In this document: piece by piece, positions 36,935 to 45,637 of the stretch
How positions within the stretch are numbered: the stretch's first letter is position 1
How the letters are laid out: every line of letters begins with the position of its first letter
Origin: Leptolyngbya sp. PCC 7375
GTDB taxonomy: Bacteria; Cyanobacteriota; Cyanobacteriia; Phormidesmidales; Phormidesmidaceae
Reading direction: 5' to 3'
Length of the DNA: 64,000 nucleotides
NCBI RefSeq assembly: GCF_000316115.1
Contig: NZ_JH993797.1
Coordinates: 5,380,486-5,444,485, forward strand
Translations under genes and position numbers: made by a program
Notes under the pieces: generated by a model
Databases searched by the model: none
Told to the model about the DNA's origin: nothing
Seen by the model: the letters and a program-made list of their open reading frames with translations, nothing else

Positions 36935-37417
36935 CTAAGCCACTAGTGGATACACTCCAGCCGTATCAACCTGTCCCAATAATTCCTTCACGGTCCGCTG
37001 CCTGACGGGATGTCGCCAATCCGCTGCAATTTCCGACAGGGGCACCAACACAAACGCCCGCTCATGCATTCTCGGATGCGGCAAAATCAGTCTGGGCGTA
37101 TCTATGATCTGATCGCCATAGAACAGTAAATCCAAATCTAACGTACGGGGTCCCCAACGCTCACGACGGATACGACCAAAGCTCGCCTCTGTCACTAGCA
37201 GTAACTGCAGTACCTGATCAGGACGCAGGGTGGTATGGAAAACAGCACTGGCATTGATGTAGTCAGGCTGGGGGGGACCCACTGGAGCGGTTTTGTAGAG
37301 TTGCGATCGCCCCCTCAACCGCAGGCCACCCCGATCAAGCTGTGCCAATGCTGCTTCAATGGTTTGCTCCGAGTCTCCCAGGTTACTGCCCAGGGCAATG
37401 GCACACGCCGTTTCCAT
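36935..37417 (-). CDS. folK: 2-amino-4-hydroxy-6-hydroxymethyldihydropteridine diphosphokinase
   Basis: 160 aa from the ATG at 37417 (an ATG at 37450 adds 11 residues). ACAIALGSNLGDSEQTIEAA, TAPVGPPQPDYINA and RWGPRTLDLDLLFYGD are the HPPK substrate and metal-binding motifs. It transfers pyrophosphate from ATP to the pterin in folate synthesis. Standalone, 91 bases downstream of the thioredoxin gene on the same strand. Confidence 0.93.
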   Translation of the reverse strand: METACAIALGSNLGDSEQTIEAALAQLDRGGLRLRGRSQLYKTAPVGPPQPDYINASAVFHTTLRPDQVLQLLLVTEASFGRIRRERWGPRTLDLDLLFYGDQIIDTPRLILPHPRMHERAFVLVPLSEIAADWRHPVRQRTVKELLGQVDTAGVYPLVA

Positions 37418-37508
37418 ACTGTTTTGCTGAGTCGTCACGAACCCAGGCATGCCTGGGGACTCTCAATCATACCCGTTGCTACCAAGCAGTTGAGTCAGCA
37501 GTTCCCAA

Positions 37509-37826
37509 CTATAAATTCGGCTGTAATCGCGTAACCAGTTGAGTAGCGTTCATGGCACCTTCAATTCGGTCCACTTCTTGACCATCCTTAAAGAGCACCA
37601 TCGTCGGTAGCGCATGGATCTGATACTTGGATGCCAGCGTGTCGTAGCGATCCGTGTCAATTTTCACGATTTGCAGCTTATCCTGTAGCTCGTCCTTAAC
37701 TTTCTTCAATTCTCCCGCCATCAACTGACAAGGACCACACCAGTTAGCATAAAAATCCACCAGCGTAGGCTTATCAGACCCAGCTAACATATCCTCAAAA
37801 CTAGAAAATTGTTGTTTTACAGCCAT
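37509..37826 (-). CDS. Thioredoxin, probably y-type
   Basis: 105 aa. Active site WCGPC (Cys30, Cys33), cis-Pro in ALPTMVLF, and the start AVKQQFSSFEDMLAGSDKPTLVDFYA. The N-terminus resembles the cyanobacterial y-type (TrxQ) thioredoxin as I recall it, rather than the m-type. Role: thiol-disulfide reduction, often antioxidant. Subtype is moderately sure. Confidence 0.9.
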   Translation of the reverse strand: MAVKQQFSSFEDMLAGSDKPTLVDFYANWCGPCQLMAGELKKVKDELQDKLQIVKIDTDRYDTLASKYQIHALPTMVLFKDGQEVDRIEGAMNATQLVTRLQPNL

Positions 37827-38041
37827 TGTCCTAAATCCAGGCTAGGTTCAGCCTTCATGCTAAGCGAGCCCCATCAAAATGGTGGGAATTTAAGGGAATT
37901 CTTGGCATTTTTATAAGCATTTGTAAGGTACCGGATTTTAGGCTAACTATTTTGGCCGAGATGGGCAGTGAAAAGAGGGTAATTGATCCCCAACCCCCAA
38001 AAATAATAGAGTGATCGAGCCGTTAACCATTTCCCCTCATC

Positions 38042-38788
38042 ATGACTGGAGCAATGCAAGATCAGGTCGCTATCATTACCGGCTCATCCCGTGGCATCGG
38101 TAAAGCAGCTGCCCTCGCCCTCGCCGCAGAGGGGGCCAGCGTTGTGGTCAACTATGCACGCTCTAGTACTGCTGCTGATGAAGTCGTTTCTGAAATCACA
38201 GGTGCAGGCGGTAATGCCATTGCCCTTCAGGCTGATGTCTCTAAAGAAGATCAGGTAGAGACCTTGATCAAGGGCACTATGGAAAAATTTGGGCGCATCG
38301 ACGTGCTAGTCAACAATGCCGGCATCACCCGAGACACGTTGCTACTTAGAATGAAGCCCGCCGACTGGCAAGCAGTGATCGATCTCAACCTCACAGGTGT
38401 ATTTCTTTGCACCCGTGCCGTTGCCAAAATCATGCTCAAACAGCGCTCAGGTCGCATCATTAATATTTCATCCGTAGCCGGTCTCATGGGTAACCCCGGT
38501 CAAGCTAACTATAGTGCAGCTAAAGCAGGCGTCATCGGTTTCACAAAAACTGTGGCCAAGGAAATGGCAGGCCGTAGTGTGACCGTCAATGCCGTTGCAC
38601 CTGGCTTTATTGAGACTGATATGACCAGCGAACTCCCTAACACCGAGGAAATTCTCAAGTACATTCCGTTAGGTCGCTACGGTCAAGTAAGTGAAGTTGC
38701 CGGACTCATTCGATTCTTAGCAGCTGATCCCGCAGCAGCTTACATCACCGGTCAGGTAATGAATGTCGATGGCGGCATGGTGATGTAA
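38042..38788 (+). CDS. fabG: 3-oxoacyl-[acyl-carrier-protein] reductase
   Basis: 248 aa short-chain dehydrogenase. NADPH-binding GSSRGIG (14-20), VNNAGITRD, catalytic Ser in NISSVAG, and Tyr/Lys in QANYSAAKAG. The VNAVAPGFIETDMTSELP and VMNVDGGMVM segments are typical of FabG, the ketoacyl reduction step of fatty acid elongation. Monocistronic here; ends in a palindrome shared with the convergent recombinase. Confidence 0.93.
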   Translation: MTGAMQDQVAIITGSSRGIGKAAALALAAEGASVVVNYARSSTAADEVVSEITGAGGNAIALQADVSKEDQVETLIKGTMEKFGRIDVLVNNAGITRDTLLLRMKPADWQAVIDLNLTGVFLCTRAVAKIMLKQRSGRIINISSVAGLMGNPGQANYSAAKAGVIGFTKTVAKEMAGRSVTVNAVAPGFIETDMTSELPNTEEILKYIPLGRYGQVSEVAGLIRFLAADPAAAYITGQVMNVDGGMVM

Positions 38789-38815
38789 TTGCAATTCAAT
38801 TTGTAGGGATGTTGG

Positions 38816-38847
38816 ATGTAGGGGTTTTGCATGCAACGCCCCTACAT
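38816..38847. repeat. Palindrome (GCATGC-core variant) between fabG and the recombinase
   Basis: ATGTAGGGGTTTTGC and GCAACGCCCCTACAT pair with one wobble and one mismatch. An extra left half-arm GTAGGGATGTT lies at 38803-38813, as if two copies are nested. It overlaps the 3' end of the minus-strand recombinase gene. Confidence 0.7.
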
Positions 38848-40011
38848 GGGTGCATTCATCTCATTTTTTGCTAACGCTACCTGCACCGCCGCCTGCTGAT
38901 CTCGGTAGGTCATCCAACGGTGGTACGTCCGATTGTGTACCTGTACCGAGTGGCCCATCATTCTGGCGGCGACGGCATCGGGTAGGCCCATTAATATAGT
39001 GCGCACAGCCCAGGCATGACGCAAGTCGTAGGGTGAAAACGGAATTTTGTAGCGACGAAACTGGGTGGTCACCTGCTGACCAACACGCTGCAAAGTCGTT
39101 GCATCTAGATCGGTATTGACTTTTGGGAGTTCACCACTGGTGAGGTTAAAACGCTCTACCCATTCGGGGTAAAAGGGCCAAACTTCGTGGTGGCCAGTTT
39201 TGGTGGTTTCGCGGACAATGATTTCAGCGTTAGGGGTGCGGGTGCGATCGCAAAAGAACACCTCATGGTTCCGTAAACCATAGGTGGCCATCATGCCGTA
39301 AACATACTGCCAACGAGGATTTTTTAGGCTGTCGTAAACTTCAACAATCTGTTCATCGGAGGGCAGCTCCCGTAATTGAGTTTGGCTATTGCCATAGTTA
39401 CCCCAAAAGGACTTGAGATCTGTAGGCAGGTCTAAGTTTAGAAACTCCGCTAAGGCAGCTAAAGCAGTGCAGCAAATCTGACGGCTGCGGGAATTGGCCT
39501 GGGTACTTTGCACTGTGGCATAAATGGCCTCAGGCAAACTGAGGTTACGATGATGCTCTGCTGTGGCTTGCAGTTTCCGCAGGTAAGGCACGTAAGCTTT
39601 TTCCCAGGTCGTTTGCAATGAAGCAGCTGAGGATTGTGAGCGACGGGTTTCAAAAAAATACTGCTCAAAAGCATCAATCTGCGCAGATAAATCAGCCCCT
39701 GCCATGCGCAATCCTGCAACCACTCCTAGATAGTCGCGCCAATCAAAGGTGTTTTGCAATAACTGAGCCGCAATGATTTTAGCCGTCTGCTCACATTGCT
39801 TCAGCCCCGCTTTAGTCGCAGGCAACTTTAAAGGAACTCGCTGTTGATAGGGGCGTAGCTTAGGGCTACCAGGCCGTGGTGGCAACGTACCCCGCAGATT
39901 TAAGCGATCCCCTCGTCGTTCGATTTTCAGCCCTAATTTCGCAGCTTTTAAGCGCTGATTCACCTGCACTAATGACTTATCTATGGAATGCGCTATGGAT
40001 ACATCAGCCAT
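38842..40011 (-). CDS. Tyrosine recombinase / site-specific integrase
   Basis: 389 aa. Catalytic elements in the C-terminal half: Arg in YGLRNHEV, Lys near TKTGHHEVWP, a second Arg in YDLRHAWA (usual HxLRH with Tyr for the first His), His in MMGHSVQVHN and nucleophilic Tyr in RTYHRW. The N-terminal ~200 residues are a core-binding/SAM-like region. No attachment-site repeats or phage genes flank it, so it is either a chromosomally resident cyanobacterial recombinase or the remnant of an element. Confidence 0.85.
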   Translation of the reverse strand: MADVSIAHSIDKSLVQVNQRLKAAKLGLKIERRGDRLNLRGTLPPRPGSPKLRPYQQRVPLKLPATKAGLKQCEQTAKIIAAQLLQNTFDWRDYLGVVAGLRMAGADLSAQIDAFEQYFFETRRSQSSAASLQTTWEKAYVPYLRKLQATAEHHRNLSLPEAIYATVQSTQANSRSRQICCTALAALAEFLNLDLPTDLKSFWGNYGNSQTQLRELPSDEQIVEVYDSLKNPRWQYVYGMMATYGLRNHEVFFCDRTRTPNAEIIVRETTKTGHHEVWPFYPEWVERFNLTSGELPKVNTDLDATTLQRVGQQVTTQFRRYKIPFSPYDLRHAWAVRTILMGLPDAVAARMMGHSVQVHNRTYHRWMTYRDQQAAVQVALAKNEMNAPM

Positions 40012-40125
40012 ACTAAATGAAAAAAATTCTCAACTTCTACAAATCTGATATGTCTATCGAGTAGTTAGTTGTTACGATAAGTCAAAGATGATTAAAACTT
40101 CGTTTATAAAGGTAACTGCGCTGTC

Positions 40126-41289
40126 ATGGGTCGTACTGGAGTCTTACTACTTAATCTTGGGGGTCCAGAGCAGTTAGAGGATGTCCGTCCTTTTCTGTTC
40201 AACTTGTTTGCTGACCCAGAGATTATCCGGCTCCCATTTCCCTGGTTGCAAAAACCTCTCGCTTGGCTAATTTCCACTAGCCGTGCGAACAAATCCCAGG
40301 ACAATTATAAGGAGATTGGAGGTGGCTCTCCCCTACGCCGTATTACTGAAGAGCAGGGGACAGCTCTCAAGGATTATCTGCAAAAACTGGGGCGCGATGT
40401 CAAGATTTATATTGGCATGCGCTACTGGTATCCCTTCACTGAAGAGGCTGTTGCTCAAATTAAGCAAGATGGCATTGAAGACCTCGTTATTTTGCCTCTA
40501 TATCCTCAGTTTTCCATTAGTACTAGTGGCTCTAGTTTCCGCCTGCTAGAAAAACTTTGGCAGGCCGATCCCGCCCTACAGAAAATCAACTACACCCTGA
40601 TTCCGTCTTGGTATAACAGCCCTGGCTATGTCAGAGCTATGGCAGATTTGATCATTCAAGAGCTGGATAAACTACCAAATCCTGAAAGTGGTCACATCTT
40701 CTTTAGCGCCCATGGTGTACCCGTTAGCTATGTCGAAGAAGCAGGTGATCCATATCAGCGAGAGATGGAGCACTGCGTTGACTTGATCATAAAGGCGGTA
40801 AATCGGCCCAATGACTTTACACTGGCTTATCAAAGTCGTGTAGGCCCCGTAGAGTGGCTACAGCCCTACACAGAAGATGCCATTGAAGAGCTGGCAGAGA
40901 AAGGCATTGATGACCTTGTAGTTGTGCCCATTAGCTTTGTATCTGAGCACATTGAAACTCTGCAGGAAATCGATATTGAATATCGCGAGCTAGCTGAAGA
41001 ATCTGGCATCAAAGGCTTCCACCGAGTTCCTGCCCTGAATACCTATCCTGTCTTTATTGAAGACATGGGTAACATGGTGGTAAAGGCTTTGGAATCTCCT
41101 CGTAAGCTATTTTCTGACGCTGCACAGTTGCAGAAACAGGTACGAATTTACCCTCAAGATAAGTCTGCATGGGGGTTAACTCCCTTTGCCGAGGTCTGGA
41201 ATGGTCGCCTAGCGATGGTGGGTTTCTTGGCACTACTGCTGGAAATGGTCAGCGGTCATGGGCCATTGCACATTGCTGGACTGATGTAA
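40126..41289 (+). CDS. hemH: Ferrochelatase with C-terminal CAB-like domain
   Basis: 387 aa. It inserts Fe2+ into protoporphyrin IX, the last step of protoheme synthesis, at membranes. Seen: GVLLLNLGGPEQLEDVRPFL, GMRYWYPFTEEA, the catalytic His in FFSAHGVPVSYVEEAGDPY, and FVSEHIETLQEIDIEY. The tail FAEVWNGRLAMVGFLALLLEM is the chlorophyll-a/b-binding-like helix found in cyanobacterial and plastid ferrochelatases, linking heme synthesis to thylakoid pigment balance. Divergent from the recombinase with a 114-base spacer. Confidence 0.96.
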   Translation: MGRTGVLLLNLGGPEQLEDVRPFLFNLFADPEIIRLPFPWLQKPLAWLISTSRANKSQDNYKEIGGGSPLRRITEEQGTALKDYLQKLGRDVKIYIGMRYWYPFTEEAVAQIKQDGIEDLVILPLYPQFSISTSGSSFRLLEKLWQADPALQKINYTLIPSWYNSPGYVRAMADLIIQELDKLPNPESGHIFFSAHGVPVSYVEEAGDPYQREMEHCVDLIIKAVNRPNDFTLAYQSRVGPVEWLQPYTEDAIEELAEKGIDDLVVVPISFVSEHIETLQEIDIEYRELAEESGIKGFHRVPALNTYPVFIEDMGNMVVKALESPRKLFSDAAQLQKQVRIYPQDKSAWGLTPFAEVWNGRLAMVGFLALLLEMVSGHGPLHIAGLM

Positions 41290-41307
41290 TTTCTGCAAGA
41301 TCGATGC

Positions 41308-41350
41308 AAAAACGCCGGAGGGTGGGCATTGCCCACCCTCCGGCGTTTTT
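41308..41350. terminator. Strong hairpin terminator between hemH and DUF4126 gene
   Basis: Arms of 20 bases (41308-41327 and 41331-41350) are perfect complements around a three-base loop. They begin with A5 and end with T5, so the structure works as a terminator in both directions for convergent genes. Confidence 0.92.
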
Positions 41351-41351
41351 A

Positions 41352-41906
41352 TCACCGTTTTTTCTGCCATTGCCGCCAGACAGCTGAACTCCGGATAGCA
41401 AACCACAATAAAAATAGAGCAATTAGTCCACCTTGTTCCGGTGCATCAAAGGCAAAGAACACAAGGCAGATGCAAAGGGCATCTTCCACAAAAATCATCC
41501 ACATGGGCGGGCTGTTAAAACGATATAGCCAACCCACTTGAACCATTTGAATAACCAAGGCAAGCACGCCCCCGGTCACGGCTAAAAGGACAAGGGTGAG
41601 GCTGTCATCGATATCAGCGAGGCGTGCGATCGCAACGCCAGCAATTGTGCCAACAAAAGGACTGATAAACAGCTCCGCACTTTGCAAAAATCGACGACTG
41701 ACCCGATCCTTAGAAATCGTCAATTCTAGCAGGGACCAAATCACCAACACGGCAACCACCAACATCTGAGGAATGTTGGCCAAAATTGGTACAGCGGCCC
41801 ATAACTGTTCGCCTGAAAAAAGGCCAATCAGCAGTAATGGTAAAGCCAGTCTTAGGCCAGTGGCTGCCGAAATCGAGAGCACTGCTAGCAGTTCTGGAAT
41901 AATCAC
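41352..41906 (-). CDS. DUF4126 membrane protein
   Basis: 184 aa with five to six hydrophobic segments. The start MIIPELLAVLSISAATGLRLALPLLLIGL and the later FLQSAELFISPFVGTIAGVA match DUF4126, a multi-pass membrane family of unknown function. Begins two bases beyond the bidirectional terminator at its 3' end. Confidence 0.87.
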   Translation of the reverse strand: MIIPELLAVLSISAATGLRLALPLLLIGLFSGEQLWAAVPILANIPQMLVVAVLVIWSLLELTISKDRVSRRFLQSAELFISPFVGTIAGVAIARLADIDDSLTLVLLAVTGGVLALVIQMVQVGWLYRFNSPPMWMIFVEDALCICLVFFAFDAPEQGGLIALFLLWFAIRSSAVWRQWQKKR

Positions 41907-42085
41907 GTCGTTTCTGTAAATGGAGTGAAGGGAGTCAAACGTGAGATGAGGGTGGTGACGCAGGTGGGGCGGTAGAAATGCAAATTTGCAAGAGAAGCGA
42001 AGGCAACTTTACGGTAGTTGGCTTAACCTAGGAACTAGTGGTTATTCAAAGCCTGTGCCGCATAGGCTGCCCACATCCTGAGTTA

Positions 42086-42715
42086 ATGCCATCTCAAAAT
42101 ATGTCATCCGATCGTCCTCTCTTATCTGAACTGAAATCTGCTACCGTAGCTCGATTTCAGCTATTGGGTATCGTTTTGATTACCCTATGGTGTATTGAAA
42201 TTATAGATTTTTTAGTGTTTGGTGGGCGTCTTGATCGATACGGTATTCGACCCCGTTCTATAGATGGAATCTGGGGAATTCTCTTTGCCCCATTTCTCCA
42301 TGGTGGGTTTAATCATTTATTAGCGAATACAATACCCATGCTCACCCTAAGCTGGTGGGTGATGCTGCGCTCTATTGATACCTGGATCAAAGCCACAGTG
42401 ATGATTACGATCCTGGGGGGAGCAAGCACATGGTTATTGGGCAGTCTCTTTTCTCTAGGTTCAACCGTCCACATTGGGGCCAGTGGTCTAATCTTTGGCT
42501 ATTTAGGATTTTTAGTGGCCCGAGGATATTACGAACGAACGATGGGTGCGATCGCAATATCCTTATTTATCCTAGTTACCTATGGCGCAATGTTTTGGGG
42601 AGTTTTACCCACGCAACCTGGCATTTCCTGGGAAAGCCACCTGTTTGGCTTTATCAGTGGCATTGTCGCCGCCTACTGGTTAACGTCTAAGCCTGACATA
42701 ATCTCTGATAGGTAA
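42086..42715 (+). CDS. Rhomboid-family intramembrane serine protease
   Basis: 209 aa from the ATG at 42086; a GTG at 42038 and an ATG at 42101 are alternatives. Six hydrophobic segments. HGGFNHLLANTIPML is the oxyanion-loop histidine/asparagine motif, HIGASGLIFGYLGFLVARG holds the catalytic Ser, and SWESHLFGFISGIVAAY the catalytic His. It cleaves membrane proteins within the bilayer; targets unknown. Its last 43 bases overlap the convergent hrcA 3' end. Confidence 0.9.
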   Translation: MPSQNMSSDRPLLSELKSATVARFQLLGIVLITLWCIEIIDFLVFGGRLDRYGIRPRSIDGIWGILFAPFLHGGFNHLLANTIPMLTLSWWVMLRSIDTWIKATVMITILGGASTWLLGSLFSLGSTVHIGASGLIFGYLGFLVARGYYERTMGAIAISLFILVTYGAMFWGVLPTQPGISWESHLFGFISGIVAAYWLTSKPDIISDR

Positions 42716-43761
42716 CTAGATGTGGCTTCAACAGCCGCAATTGTATTTTCATACAGCATCCGAGTGGGTCCCATCACCCCTACACTACCCAACGGCAGAG
42801 AATCCCGATTATAGGTCGCTGAAATCAGAGCACAGCTTTGCATTGGCTCCAGCGGATTTTCTTCTCCAATCCAAATCTTAAGCAGCGGGCTATCGTCTGA
42901 GTAGATCAAGGGCCATAGCTGCTCGCGTCCATCTGCCAACAACGACACCAGGTTTCTCAGCTGACTTTGCTCGGCAAACTCCGGCTGACTCAACACATCC
43001 GCTACACCTTTTACCAAAATATGGGTTTGGGGCTGACGCTTACGGCGCGACAGGTCATCAATGGCCTGACAAAGGGCTACAACATGATGTTCGGCTGTAT
43101 CTACTTCATCCCAATCTAAGCTAGAGATTTCAGACAGCTGCCTGCCACATAGCTGAGCGGTTAAAAAATTGGATAAGATCTGTAGCTCTCGATCCAACGC
43201 TTCCTCGTCTTGGGCTCCCCCGGCCCCCGTAGTGCCTCTAGGCAAACTAACCACCATAGACTCAGTACCGTAGCTATCTAAGACCACCACTAAAAGCACT
43301 TGCTCAGCCGATATTTGCACTAGCTGTAAGTGCTTGACCACCATTTTTTCTAATACAGGCATGGTCACTAAAGCCACATAGCCACTCAGGTGAGCCAGAA
43401 TGTGAGCCGCTTCCTGCAGCAAGGCCTCAATGCTCCATCCCTGCCAATCTAGATGCTGTGACAAAAGTTGATCGATCCGCAGAGCAGTTGGCCTTGAAGG
43501 CTTAATCAGCTGATCCACATAGAGCCGATACCCTGAGTCAGAAGGCACTCGCCCTGCTGATGTGTGGGGCTGATATAAAAAACCAGAGCGCTCCAGTGCC
43601 CCCATGACACTTCGCACTGTGGCCGCACTGACATTTAAGTCATAGGCATCCAGCAAGGCTTTGGACCCCACAGGCTCTGCTGTCGACACATAGTGGCGCA
43701 CAGTGGCACGCATCACATTTTGTTGACGGAGATTAAGATCCCTAGATTTATCGACAGCCAT
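42673..43761 (-). CDS. hrcA: Heat-inducible transcription repressor HrcA
   Basis: 362 aa from the ATG at 43761 (one TTG codon precedes it). The N-terminal winged helix is RDLNLRQQNVMRATVRHYVSTAEPVGSKALL and the family block TSAGRVPSDSGYRLYVD follows. HrcA represses chaperonin genes through CIRCE operators and depends on GroEL for folding. No chaperone operon is in the window and I found no CIRCE sequence upstream of hrcA itself. Overlaps the rhomboid gene tail to tail by 43 bases. Confidence 0.95.
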   Translation of the reverse strand: MAVDKSRDLNLRQQNVMRATVRHYVSTAEPVGSKALLDAYDLNVSAATVRSVMGALERSGFLYQPHTSAGRVPSDSGYRLYVDQLIKPSRPTALRIDQLLSQHLDWQGWSIEALLQEAAHILAHLSGYVALVTMPVLEKMVVKHLQLVQISAEQVLLVVVLDSYGTESMVVSLPRGTTGAGGAQDEEALDRELQILSNFLTAQLCGRQLSEISSLDWDEVDTAEHHVVALCQAIDDLSRRKRQPQTHILVKGVADVLSQPEFAEQSQLRNLVSLLADGREQLWPLIYSDDSPLLKIWIGEENPLEPMQSCALISATYNRDSLPLGSVGVMGPTRMLYENTIAAVEATSSYLSEIMSGLDVNQ

Positions 43762-44002
43762 CAATATCTAAAAATACAAGCAGCCACATCAAGTGCTATC
43801 TGGCCGAGCCCTCAATTAAACCCATACTAAAGGGTGCTGTTTACCTAGAAAGCTCAATAAGATACTAAATCTTTTAATAAAGATATTAAATTGTCTTTCT
43901 CAAAAAGACCTTGAAGACTATGGGCGTAAACATATCGTTACAAAATAATCTAAGCAATACAGCGACCTGCCTAAATAGTGCCGTCTACCAGATACCCACA
44001 TT

Positions 44003-44482
44003 CTAGGTACTGTGGTTGAAATACTCGTTCAGGTTTAAATCGGCACCATTTGCAATTTTGCGTAGCATCGACCGGGTAATTAATTTGCCCTGTTCTACCA
44101 GCACTGCACCAGTCAAAGGGTGTAGTAAATCTTGGTCGGCTCGACGACCAATCAGGGACTCGATGTCCTTGATGGAGTTGACGTACATGCCAGGGGGTAA
44201 CTCCACCACTACACCATTTCCCTTCACCCGAGCTTGACAGGCTAAACGAGAATTGGCTCTACAGGAAGTAATAATCGCTAGGGTACGTTGCTCTCGTCGA
44301 CTGATGGGGGTCAATTCATCCATGCCTTCATTGACATAAACGTGGCAGGTAGCACACATACCTCGTCCGCCACATTCCTTTAATACAGTTAACTCTTGAT
44401 GTAATAAGACCGATAACAGGTTGCCGTTAGTTTCAACGGCACTCTCCTGAGCAATCGGTTCTAACCGAACTGTCTTTACCAT
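44003..44482 (-). CDS. 2Fe-2S ferredoxin-type protein with C-terminal extension
   Basis: 159 aa. Cluster ligands C37, C43, C46 (CGGRGMCATC) and C82 (RLACQARV) follow the CX5C-X2C...C pattern of bacterial/adrenodoxin-type [2Fe-2S] ferredoxins. Residues ~100-159 form an extension (DIESLIGRRADQDLLHPLTG) not part of the basic fold. Electron carrier; partners unknown. Isolated gene with its own 5' region. Confidence 0.9.
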   Translation of the reverse strand: MVKTVRLEPIAQESAVETNGNLLSVLLHQELTVLKECGGRGMCATCHVYVNEGMDELTPISRREQRTLAIITSCRANSRLACQARVKGNGVVVELPPGMYVNSIKDIESLIGRRADQDLLHPLTGAVLVEQGKLITRSMLRKIANGADLNLNEYFNHST

Positions 44483-44597
44483 AGGTGTTTAAATATCGAG
44501 CAAAAGTTTCCACTATTCACGTAAACATAGTGACTGGCAAGTGTTTAAAATTGACTCAGTTTTTGGTTTACCGCCACTAATATCCGCAAAACAACAG

Positions 44598-45335
44598 TTA
44601 TCCACCAAACAGCAGCTGCCAGTGCTCTTTAGGTAGTGTCTGCTCCACTAATACGTCGTAATCTCGAATAATACGGGTACATCGCTGATGAAATCGCTGA
44701 GTCCACAGACGAATCTCTGTGAGCTGTTCCGGCGAAAGTTTTGAATCTACATCCTTCACACTGATCGTGCCATCAACAGAAATACAAAATTTCTTCAGCC
44801 AGACCATGTCCTGGGATTGATAGGTGCGCCAATGATTAGCCACCAATTGCGTGCCTAAATATCGACTCGTTACCTGACTAAGACTATTCATCGCCGCTAC
44901 AACCTCATCAACACTAGCTGTTTGCCGCTGTGCAGAGAATGTTGTAGCAGGAGTTACATTTTCGGCATGAATGGACTGTATGCTCTCAACTAACGCTAAA
45001 TAGTCAGCTTTAATGAACTGCATTAGCTCACTGACCGACTTCGAATACTGGCTAGAGAGTGCGCCTTCACTAAAGACTAGTAAGACAGCTCCGCTCTCAA
45101 CCTTGTGCAACTCCACCTGATACGATCCAAATTGAAATGCACAAAATTCTAGCGAGGTGGGCGTTGTCTTGATAATCTGTTGAATTCCTTGCAGCAGTAG
45201 GGGATTTTTATCAGGCCCGTTCCCTTGAGGAAAGCCAACGCTATAAGCGTGATTGGAGGTGTCATTTAAAGGCACCAGACTAAAACCAATAATACCGGGC
45301 AGGTCTAGAAAATTTTGAATTAATTGGAACTGCAT
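44598..45335 (-). CDS. Conserved-looking hypothetical protein (245 aa)
   Basis: Start at the ATG 45335 rather than the TTG at 45371. The N-terminal ~120 residues (MQFQLIQNFLDLPGIIGFSLVPL, FCAFQFGSYQVELHKV, AVLLVFSEGALSSQYSKSV) have the alternating pattern of a Roadblock/LC7- or profilin-like alpha/beta domain. The C-terminal part is helical (LTEIRLWTQRFHQRCTRIIRDYDVLVEQTL). No signal or membrane segment. Roadblock-like assignment is a guess. Confidence 0.7.
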   Translation of the reverse strand: MQFQLIQNFLDLPGIIGFSLVPLNDTSNHAYSVGFPQGNGPDKNPLLLQGIQQIIKTTPTSLEFCAFQFGSYQVELHKVESGAVLLVFSEGALSSQYSKSVSELMQFIKADYLALVESIQSIHAENVTPATTFSAQRQTASVDEVVAAMNSLSQVTSRYLGTQLVANHWRTYQSQDMVWLKKFCISVDGTISVKDVDSKLSPEQLTEIRLWTQRFHQRCTRIIRDYDVLVEQTLPKEHWQLLFGG

Positions 45336-45637
45336 ATAAGCAAGACTAGAGCAGATAGAATATGACCACAAACGTTCAATAAAATCGGTAAACTCATTGA
45401 CAAGCTTTAAAAGTTTTCCTCACAAAAAATACTTTAGCTAACGTTTTGAGTTATTCTCCCCTCATAAGGAATGAATGATCTACGTATCCTGTGGACTCTA
45501 ACGTGCTAGTAAGTGTGTTAAGCAGCGACAGGGTAGCTCTATTTGTTAGATACATTAAAGTGCTCTTATTAGTAGAGGTCCTTATTGATCGTGCCACGGA
45601 TTTTGCTTGAAATACCAGCGTTAACACCCTAACCGTT
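45336..45637. other. 302-base divergent promoter region of the rbcR-type gene
   Basis: Lies between divergent genes. No coding frame or strong hairpin seen. As LysR-type genes are usually autoregulated, an operator is expected here, but I could not identify a T-N11-A box with confidence. Confidence 0.5.

Noticed and set aside
38842..40011. Integrative element around the tyrosine recombinase
   Set aside because: No tRNA target, direct repeats or cargo genes are seen; neighbours are housekeeping genes.
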